Below, in pieces: positions 55,652 through 64,000 of a stretch of DNA of 64,000 nt. The position numbers and the translations under genes are program-made. This DNA comes from Multifurca ochricompacta (Eukaryota; Basidiomycota; Agaricomycetes; Russulales; Russulaceae). The stretch spans positions 405,286 through 469,285 of the forward strand of contig WTXG01000015.1 of NCBI GenBank assembly GCA_022496185.1, written 5' to 3'. The first letter of the stretch is position 1; each line of letters starts with the position of its first letter. Below the pieces are notes generated by a model. It was given only the letters and a program-made list of their open reading frames with translations, ran no database searches and was not told where the DNA came from.

Positions 55652-56316
55652 TGTCACAGCCAGGTACTTGCTGCGTCAGGTCGCGTTTTCAAGACTCAAA
55701 AGCCCTCAAGATGTGGGGTGCGTCCAAGATTCAAGGTCCAATACAGAAGACCTATTCCAGGTTCAAGTTTCAAGTGCCCACGATGTTGTAGGAGAGGTGC
55801 ATGCAGGAAATGAGGTCAAGAGTAGTGGCAATCAGCCCTACTAGAGCTACTGGGGGAGAAGGCTCCTCAAGCTGCAACTTGGGGAGTTCAAGCAAGTTTC
55901 TGTGAAGTCGAAGATACCTGTATTAGATACAAGAGAACAGACTTAAGGTCTGTCTCTACAATCTAAGTAGTTTAAATACAGCTTTGAGAAGGCACATCAA
56001 AGAGGGCACATCAGAAGATCTAAGCTAAATAGAAGGTTCTAATAAGTATCCCTGGTAGTCATGGACTCCAGGGGTTATGCCCTGGAGTGAGATAGAATAG
56101 GATGAGAACTAAAGGAGGGGTTGTGCCCTCAGCAAGGAAAATAAAATGAAGGAACAGGGAATAGAGATCAGAGCGCGTGCGACGTACTCATCACACCTGT
56201 GTCACAAGTTGTTACGAATGGTCACACAAATCGAAAACGCATGCTCGCGCGCGACAGAGAAGGAAACGTTACATTATCATCACGAATGATGTCACAAATC
56301 TGCACAAACCATCACA
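55652..56316 (-). repeat. Element D 5' LTR
   Basis: 665 bp partner of 41031-41693. Confidence 0.88.
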
Positions 56317-57396
56317 GTCCGGCAGAGCTAAGCAATAGGCCACAGGGGAAATACAAGCTAAGATAGCAAATGGCCCATAGTGTCGAGGGGCCAGTTTGGA
56401 GGACAGGAAATGCGTCTTCAGATTCTTTCCTTCGAGCCAGACTTGCGTGCCAATCTCCAATTAGGGTCGGGCCAGTAGATCCATGGTCGTTTGGAATGCA
56501 TGTTCTGCGCGAGATCGAGCGTCACGTAGATTGCACATATGCTCGTCAACCTGTGGAACATCAGTGTCACTAGCTTCAGCCTTCCAGTCAAACTGCATGC
56601 CATGGATGAGTGCATGTGGAGAGAGTTTTGTTTTATCATGTGGCCAAGAGTTGTGGACATATTCTGCCAGTGGTAGGTATTTGGGCCATCGGTGTTGATC
56701 ATTGCTTATCCAGAGTCACAAGTATTGTTCGAGCCAAAGGTTCATACGTTTGCTAGATCCATCTGTTCGGGGGTGAAATGCCGTAGATAAATTTTGTTGG
56801 ATCTGAAGAGTCTTGGTAAGAGCATGCGAGAAATGTGATGTAAAGTGCGGATCTCGATCGGAGATTATGCGTCATGGAACACCAAAGATTGGAAAGAGAT
56901 GGCAATAGTAGAGGGTGGCAATGCCTTCACCGGTGATATCCTTAGAGCAAGGTATGAATTTGGCTGCCTTAGAACATCCCTGATCTACGATCGTGAGTAC
57001 CGCGTCATACTTCCCAGCTGGCGGGAGATCTGTGATGAGATCCATAGCAATATATTGAAATGGTCCACTAGTTGCCGGTACATCTAATGGAAAGATTGGC
57101 ACCTTCTTTGTGAGTTTCGGCTTATTTTCCTGACATTTGGCACATCCTCAGACATATTCTTGTACAAACTCCTTCAGGTCTCCTCCTTCAAACTCGTGTT
57201 GTACTCTGCATGTGGTCTTGTCGATTCCGGGGTGTCCTGCTAACACATGATCGTGATATCGTTGTAGAATCTCACGTTGTTCTGGAAGGGTACTGGGGAA
57301 GGGACGCTTCACTGACTGCGTCATCTTAACAAATAAATCTGCCGGTAGGACTGTGACTTCGTCGTTATCGTTCTCACCTTGATCCGCCTCTGGTCG
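56317..57396 (-). pseudogene. Element C integrase core
   Basis: Zinc-binding part around 57290-57130 (CQENKPKL-like), AMDLITDLPPAGKYDAVLT (57050), RDPHFTSHFS region, then LWLEQYL and VWLEGKNLKTH with HYGPFAILACISPVAY near 56340. Stops are mostly TGA. Ends at the element D insertion; the chromodomain is at 40720-41030. Confidence 0.78.
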
Positions 57397-58965
57397 TCAT
57401 GAGGGCATATCGGCAACGGTATGAAGCTTTCCAGGGACGTGCTCTAATGTAAAGTCAAAGTCCATGAGCTCCTGGAGCCATCTAGCCTGCCGCCAATTAA
57501 GTTTCTGGGGTTCTTTGAAATACTGAAGATTATTGTGATTGGTGCGGACTTGGACTTTATGTTTGGCGCTGAGAAGGTATTGATGCCACAATCTAAATGC
57601 GATAATGATAGCAAATAGTTCACGATTGTAAATGTCCCAGTTCCGTTGCATAGCATCTAGAGTCTTTGACAAGTAGGCAATTGGATGTAGCCGCCCTTCT
57701 GAATCCTTTTGACTTAGAGTCGCTCCAAGAGCATAGCCTGAAGCATCTGCATCCACAATAAAGGGCTCTTCAAAGTCTGGTTGCATTAGCACAGGTTGAG
57801 AAGTCATGCATTGTTTGAGATCGTCAAATGCTTTCTGTTCTGTCTCTGTCCATCTCCAGGGGTTCTTGGCACTAGTAAGTGCATTCAATGGGGCTGCAAT
57901 TTTACTGAATCCCTGGATAAACCGTCAATAGAATTGGCAAAAGCCAAGGAATGAGCAGACTTCTTTTACTGTGGTAGGTGTTTTCCAGGTTGCGACGCCT
58001 TCCACTTTGACTGGATCCATATGCACCTGATTTGCTTCTAAAATGAGCCCTAGGTATTCAATGTGCGTTTGTTCAAAGGCACATTTCTCTGGTTTGAGGT
58101 ATAGATCCAACTTGTTAAGCTTATCTAGAATGCGGTGTACTTTTGATTGGTGATTCGGGAGATCGTGATCGGTATGAATAAGGATGTCGTCCATATAAAC
58201 AGTGAACCAGGCCTTCCCAGTGTTGTCTCGCTCGTTAAGTTCATCCCTAAACTCTGCATTCATCATGGTCTGGAATGTTGCCGGAGAGTTTGTGAGTCCA
58301 AAGAACATAACATTTGGTTCATACAAGCCGCGATTTGTCTTAAAGGCTGCCTTCCATCTGTCCTCTGGGACTATTTGGATATTGTTATACCCCCAGCAGA
58401 CATCCATCTTAGTGAATAATGTGCTCCCACGAACGCGATCTATAAGTTCAGGGATCAGCGGAAGTGGATATGTGTTCCGGATGGTCCAATTATTGAGTTT
58501 GCAATAATCCTGGACCGGTCTAAGCTTTCCATCCTTCTTCTTGATAAAGAAAAAGGGTGATGCATAGGGTGATTTGGACTCTCTGATGTATCCTTTCTGT
58601 AAGTGCTCTTCTAGGAACTTGTTTAACGCATCCTGTTCTCCCGGTCCCAATGGATAGATCTTACAATCTAGTGTCGAAGGCGCATCTGATTTTAACTCAA
58701 TTCAGTGATCCCAAGGTTGGGCCTCTGGAAAGTGCTGGGCTTCTTGGTTGCTGAACACTTTCTGATGTCAATGGTACTCTTTTGGCATGATCTGATCCCA
58801 AGAGCGCTCGAGATTATCTTTCGCTTTGATTGCCAGTTCCTGAGTGATATTCAATTTTCTAATGTAAGCTCCTGGTATGCTGAGTTGGATTGATTGCATG
58901 AGACATCCTTGTCTCCAGTCTATCATCGGGTTACTAGCAGTGAACCAGGGGTAGCCCAAGATCAT
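57397..58965 (-). pseudogene. Element C RT and RNase H
   Basis: One frame. GYPWFTASNPMIDWRQG (protease end), RT with [33 protein letters not shown] and VYMDDILIHTDHDL, SFLGFCQFY, then RNase H with VDADASGYALG, ELFAIIIAFRLWHQYL and ADMPS. A few TGA/TAG codons; the catalytic residues are present. Confidence 0.83.
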
Positions 58966-61100
58966 TTGGTCTGTCCCAATTGACGCAATATAGAATCAAT
59001 GTCACTTAGATTCGTTGTCCATGATTATATCTAGATCAACATATTGATCAATATTCTGGGTGGCGTTAAGAGTCCCATCAGTGTTTTGTAGTTTCTTTGG
59101 GATCGTGAGTTGTTTTGTCGGGAGTTGATTTTTGATGACCGTTCTATAGTTAATAAAGTTTTCTGTTGCACCACTGTCAATGAGTGCTTCTATGCTGGCC
59201 TTCTCCTTCACACCATGGAGAGGGATAACCACTTTCATTGCCCGGATAGGTGAGATGAATACATGATGTGAAACTATCACTCGAATGAATGCCGCACCAT
59301 TCAAGCGATACAAAAAATCCTTGTCATTTTTAAATTGACCCTGCAGTTCAAGGCGTTGGTCGTTGGTCATGGATTTCAGGGAAGTGGTGATTGCTGCAAT
59401 GTTCACTGTCGGCTTCAAGACGTTTGATCCAGCAGGTACTGTCACAGTTGTTGGAGTGATGTTTGTGATAGTGGCGGTCCAGGTTGGGGCAGTCGTAGTT
59501 TGTCATGGTGTTTTGTCTGGGCAATCTCTAACAAGATGTCCCCAGCGTCCACACTCAAAGCATCGACCCTCTCTTCTATAATGTTCTTTGTCCTCCGTGG
59601 TAACTGCCTTTCTGTTTGCCCCGATGTTCATGGTATTCGGAGTGCATCGTTGAGGGAGCATGAACTTTACCCCTTGATTACTGTTTCGACTAGTGGTTGT
59701 TGTTTTGCTTCCAAGAAGGCTCTGGATGAAGACCCAGTTCGTGTGGTATCTTCAAGCTGAATCCACTGTTTCGTCGAACATCCGGGGGCTGTCCTGGGTA
59801 ATCATGGTCTGCATGAGTCTCCGTGGTAATCCTTTCTGGAAACTCTGCCATGTTGCCGGGTCATCCAGGTGCAGTCCGGCCCGAGCTGCGAGATCTCGGA
59901 AATCGGCGATGTAATCATCGATGTTTCCATTTGTCATTTGGAGTTTCTCTAATTCTCCTAGTGCTTTTTGCTTGGCATTTTCATCGGCGAATGCCGCCTG
60001 AAACGTTTGTTGGAATTTCTCCCACGGGTGCGGCTCTTGAATTCTGACATGGGCTACATTGGCTAGCCACCTCATCTGCTCCATCACCCATCAGCTAATC
60101 TTGGGTCCTCTCATTAGGGCCAACACATACAATATTCTGGAGATCTCATTTTTTATGGCTGTCACTTGGGTATTCAGGAAGATGTGGAGCTCTACTTGAG
60201 CCCACCAATGCTCTGCCTCTCCTCGGTTTCCATCAAAGAATGGGGGCGGTACCCCTTCTATTTGTCCTCTGGTTGTCTCATTTTTGGGTGTTGTGGTTGT
60301 TAGTAAGTCGGTGTATTCTCCTTCTGGGTCCTCTGGGTTAGCTGATCATTGTCATTGTCTAGGTTGGGGTTCATGAAATGTGGTCAACATCGGGTCCAGA
60401 TTCACTCCTGTTGGTAGCACTTTGAATAACGGTTGGAGGATATGTTCGGTTAGTGGGGTTCTGGAGGATTTAGGTGCGTTTATTTCAGTTTCGTTTGGGG
60501 CTATTCTAATAGCCTCTATCTGTCCTAGGTTGTTAGGATGGACATGGTACCAAGTCTTCTTGGTAAAGGTTGACTGCGAGCCGCGTATGTCGGTAGGGGA
60601 TCCAATATTCCCTAAAAGGTACGTTTTTGCCTTTTCTTTGCTTTGGGTCGATGTCGTCGGTCAATCGGACAGGAAGGGTGAATGGGAAGGAGGTTGCTAC
60701 AGGTGCAAGATTCGTTTCAATGGAGGTCAGTGGAAATCCCTGGAGCAGTTGTGCTTTCCAGTCAAGGTTCAAGGACAAAGTTGGGGTTCAGGGAATTAGT
60801 GTTGTGTGGGGGACTGTCAGTCAGGGAGTTGCTTGCAAGAAGTGCAAAGCAGTTTTGGTTCTCAGGTAAGACGCGTTCAATTTCTGGGGTTACTGATCTA
60901 TCTTCTAGGTTTCGATCTGGAGATTGGTATTCAAGGGATGTGTTGTCTGTCGAAGGGTTCTGCGGCTCTCTCGCGGAGTGGGGCACTGTTGTTCAGGGAT
61001 TCGGGAAAAGGGGGAGTCGTCGTTTGAAGGTGTCCGAGGTTCCCTTGTGGAATAAGATGTCTTCGTTCAGGGTTTGGGAAAGGGGCATGTTGTCATTGCC
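58966..61100 (-). pseudogene. gag: Element C Gag and protease
   Basis: Acidic N-terminal part (60990-60530), capsid core (60087-59752: WEKFQQTFQAAFADENAKQK, YIADFRDLAARAGLHLDDP, FQKGLPRRLMQTMITQ), a CX2CX4HX4C knuckle near 59540, then, without a frame change, DFLYRLNGAAFIRVIVSHHV and protease IEALIDSGATENFINYR (about 59180). The gag-pol junction has six T residues here, against five in A, B and D. Confidence 0.75.
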
Positions 61101-61252
61101 TTGCGGGTCTGGGTAAGTCTTCTTTCTTCTTAAGTTCTGGGGCTGGTGATCGGGGTCATTGGTGTCTGGGTGTCTGGTGTCGGGGTGAGGGATGCGTCAT
61201 TGTTGCCTCGCACGTTTGGTAAGTTCTTTTGTTCTAAGTTCGATTAAGTCTT

Positions 61253-61961
61253 AATGTCACAGCCAGGTCTCTGCTGTGTCAAGGGTTGTTCTGGTCAAGC
61301 CCCTTCAAGATATGGAGTATCTGCAAGGTCAAAACTGTCAAGGACAAGTCGGTTCCAGGATCAAGGTCAAGACTATCAAAGGCAAGTCAAGTCAGGGTGT
61401 CAAGGTGAACCACAGAGGGCCGTGGTCAGGGTTCAAGGCCCACACAAGGTAGGAGGGGCATGCATGCAAGAGGCAAGTCAAAGCAGTGGCAATAAGCCCT
61501 GCTGGAGGTCTGGGGTGAAGGCTTCCTAAGTTGCAGCTTAGGAAGTTCAAGGGGATTCTGGTGAAGAACAGTAGACCTGTATTAGATACAAGAGAACAGA
61601 CTTAAGGTCTGTCTCTCCAATATGTCCTGCTTAAATACATGTACTCTAGTGTCTTGTAAGTAAAGTAGAAGATTCAATATAGTAAAGTAAAAGTCCATGT
61701 GAATCTCCAGTGGAGATTGAGACAGGAAATGTAAGTGGTGTTGCACCCACTCCAAAAGTAAATGAGTGCCAGTCCAAGTCAGTCTAAGTCCGAAAATCAG
61801 ATCAGATAAGAAAAGATCATCAACTCCAGTCACATGACTTGGAGTGAGAAGTCCAAACATTGAGATGAAAGTCAAACACGCGTGAGTCGAAAAACCATCA
61901 CAAAAGTCACATGCACATCACAAGCGTGTCACAAACCATTACATTGACAAAAAGTGTCACA
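61253..61961 (-). repeat. Element C 5' LTR
   Basis: 709 bp. TATTTAA box at 61631-61637 and AGAACAGACTTA at 61593-61604. The PBS at 61242-61249 retains only 8 complementary bases, next to what looks like a small deletion. Confidence 0.88.
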
Positions 61962-64000
61962 TCCTCCTTTCTCCAAACATCCAGCTACATCCATACCTTC
62001 ATTGGTGTAGTAAATGTACTTGGCTACTTCTGTGGTGCCATCATTCTTGGAAGTCGGGATCATGAGCAGGAAATAGAACTGTGAGTCAGGGTTGTTCGGG
62101 AAGAATGGAAACTCTGGGGCTTTGTCACCGAAGTCCACGTCGATCAGGTCGTTGGGATGGGGGTGTTTGGGCAGATTAAAATCTTCATTGATGTCGATGA
62201 TTCTGTCCCCTTTGGCCACTTTGGCAGTTGCATCATAATCAATAGGAGAAAGTGGGCGAGAAGGAGGATGCAGAGGAGAAAGTAAGGGAAATGCATCGAT
62301 AGCGGTGGAGGCGTGGACATTAGACAGTGACATGGATGTTTTTCTTTTTAGTTGTGGGGGAAGTTGTCCAACAGCTTGTATTCTTTCTTGCTCTTTATCT
62401 GCTTCTGGGTGGCACCTATAGAAGTTGTTGACAAGCTGGGGTGCAAAGACATCTGCAGCAGGTTCCCACGAGTTATCGGCATCAGGGAATCCCTTCCATT
62501 TGATCAAGTAGTAGAGCTTCCAATTGCGCCCTCGGCCCTTCCATTTGCGTCAGTGATACATTCTACCTCCCATTCCGGCTCTCTGTCAACTAGGTCAGGA
62601 GGAGGTCTGGGGAAATTCTGTCCATGAATAGAAGTTTCTTTGTACAGTGTGAGAAGACCAGTGTGGAAAACAGGGTGTATCTTCCAGGCGGCAGGTAATG
62701 TGAGCTTATACATGACGTCTGAGAGCTTCTGTTCGATCAAAAGGGGCCGTGGCATCTGGGAGCTAATTTTGCTGTTGGGTGTGATGTGTGGATGTTACGC
62801 CCTTCTAACCAGACTTGATCTCCAACCTGATAGGGCGTAAACCTAGTGGGCTTCTTGGCCAGGGTTTTTGCACCTTCTGAAGGTTTCTATTGGCCAATTC
62901 CCGTATCTCTTCCCATTGGCCGATATGCTGTGTTACAGATGGTACATTTGTGGGTTTGTCCGTCCATGTGGTGCGAGGGTTCCATCCCATAATAAGGGAG
63001 AAGGGAGTGGCTTTCATTGTTCCATTTGGCCAGCTGTTATGTGCAAATTCAGCCATCACCAGCCATTCTGACCAGTCATCCTGTCGTTCATTACACCAGA
63101 ATCGAAGATACTGTTCTAACCACTGATTCGTATGCTCTGATTGACCATCCATTTGAGGGTGATATGCTGTGGAGATGTTTTGCTGAATGTCAAGACGTTT
63201 ACAGAGGGCCTGGGCAAATATGGATGCAAATCGCAGGTCTCGGTCAGAAATGATCTTTTGGGGAAGCCCATAGTGCCAATAGACATGGTCTAAGTAAAGT
63301 TTGGCGACCCCCTCTGCTGATATTGTCTCGTTACAGGGGATAAAAGGGTGGCTTTTGAATAGTCATGATCCATGATGGTGAGTATTGAGTCATATCCTTG
63401 TGACTGTGGGAGCTTGACAATAAAGTCCATAGCAATGGTCTGGAAGGGAGCTGTCGCTATTGGTGTGATGGGTGAAAGTGCCAGCAGTTTTGGGTGAGTG
63501 TTTACTTTGTTTGCCTGACATTCTGCACATCCTTTGACATATGCTTCTACATCCTTTTCATGTTTGGCCACCAATAATCTTGTTTTGCAAGGGCGTAGGT
63601 GTTTGCAATCCCCAGGTGTCCTGCAGAGGGAAGGTCGTGGTGAAAATGGATCACCCCCCTCTTAATGTTGTCACCACCGGTGACAACCAATTGATCGCCG
63701 TCCTTCCACCAGAGGCCATTCTTTATCTTTATGTTATGTGGCTCTGCCCAGGATCTGCATAGCTCCTGGTTCATATTCTGTGTCACTTGGGCCCATAGGT
63801 CCATATCATGGAGGCTGACAACAGTGGTCTTTGCAAAGACGTCTTCTGGTAAGATGATGATATTGTCATTGTCGTTTCTCCTTCATCATGGCCAGTTGGT
63901 CTGGACAAGGCATTGGCTCGTGCATTACGAGCTCTGGGTAAGCGCTTGAGCGTGAAGTTGTACTCTTCGAGCTCCAGGACTTCACGTGCCACTCGTCGAC
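61962..64000 (-). pseudogene. Element B' RNase H end, integrase, chromodomain and start of Pol extension
   Basis: From the right edge: RNase H end (VLELEEYNFTLKRLPRARNA), integrase zinc region (HHDLPSAGHLGIANTYALAK, CAECQANK), [36 protein letters not shown], tail (WKIHPVFHTGLLTLYKETS), chromodomain (IKWKGFPDADNSWEPAADVF). The chromodomain continues with no stop into the extension (MSLSNVHASTAIDAFPLL, YIYYTNEGMDVAGCLEKGG). Element C interrupts it at 61961. This junction shows directly that the extension is in frame with Pol. Confidence 0.82.

Larger units (their letters stand above)
41031..56316 (-). mobile_element. Ty3/gypsy element D (minus), inserted in C's integrase
   Basis: LTRs 41031-41693 and 55652-56316. 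Flanks GTCCA (41026-41030) and GTCCG (56317-56321) are a target duplication with one change. Joining them restores CATGTGGTCCGGCAGAGC of element C. Carries the copia element and the Tc1 palindrome between its gag and protease. Confidence 0.88.
39561..61961 (-). mobile_element. Ty3/gypsy element C (minus), with D nested inside
   Basis: LTRs 39561-40266 and 61253-61961 with a perfect 5-bp target duplication TCCTC (39556-39560, 61962-61966). Gag to integrase (about 61000-56317) stays in one frame. The integrase tail and chromodomain are split off to 41030-40720 by element D. Confidence 0.9.
38115..64000 (-). mobile_element. Ty3/gypsy element B' (minus), carrying C and everything nested in it
   Basis: Same family as B but reversed. 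Its 3' LTR is 38115-38705; the pol extension continues 38737-39560, is interrupted by element C (39561-61961), and resumes at 61962 with chromodomain, integrase and RNase H to the right edge. Sits inside B's 3' LTR. Its 5' end is outside the window. Confidence 0.85.

Overview
The window is nuclear DNA of a filamentous basidiomycete, most likely an agaricomycete. The left-hand genes carry many short GT-AG introns (about 45-135 bp). The F-box protein and the multi-exon MFS transporter resemble agaricomycete families. The rest is dense in chromodomain-bearing Ty3/gypsy elements of the Tf1/sushi type, plus a Ty1/copia element, hAT-like and Tc1-like DNA elements. No species can be named from the sequence alone.

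Region 1 (1-14801) is gene-bearing. It holds the 3' part of a queuosine-salvage (Qng1/DUF2419) gene (+); a DNA polymerase X homologue with a mitochondrial-type leader and all three catalytic aspartates replaced (-); the SWI/SNF core subunit SNF5 (+), divergent from it; an O6-alkylguanine-DNA alkyltransferase-type gene (-); an F-box gene (-); about 4.2 kb with no convincing gene (8522-12752); and a 12-exon MFS transporter (+) with a 13-nt microexon. Three of these genes (Qng1, Pol X, SNF5) each need one extra base in a conserved exon to stay in frame.

Region 2 (15103-26849) starts the transposon cluster: a Tc1-type end, a truncated copia LTR, a tRNA-like SINE relic, a gypsy LTR fragment split by a non-autonomous hAT element, and then a 9.3-kb gypsy element (A) with about 98% identical LTRs. 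A carries a long unusual coding region upstream of gag.

Region 3 (26850-64000) is one nested stack, read from boundaries and target-site duplications: gypsy F contains a solo LTR, a hAT element and gypsy B; B's 3' LTR contains gypsy B' (running off the right edge); B' contains gypsy C; C contains gypsy D; D contains a complete copia element and, 18 bp away, a 1.62-kb Tc1 foldback palindrome.

Common themes: the gypsy families share a Tf1-like self-priming layout (TATA, about 33 nt, a 10-12 nt word complementary to a PBS lying 2 nt inside the LTR). The B family has a Pol polyprotein extended by about 430 codons beyond the chromodomain, ending in four Cys/His knuckles. The copia element uses an initiator-tRNA anticodon-loop PBS and has seven hairpin repeats in its leader. 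Old copies decay mainly by CpG to TpG/CpA change (nearly all nonsense codons are TGA; copia LTRs differ only at CpGs). Element A shows only single-base deletions.
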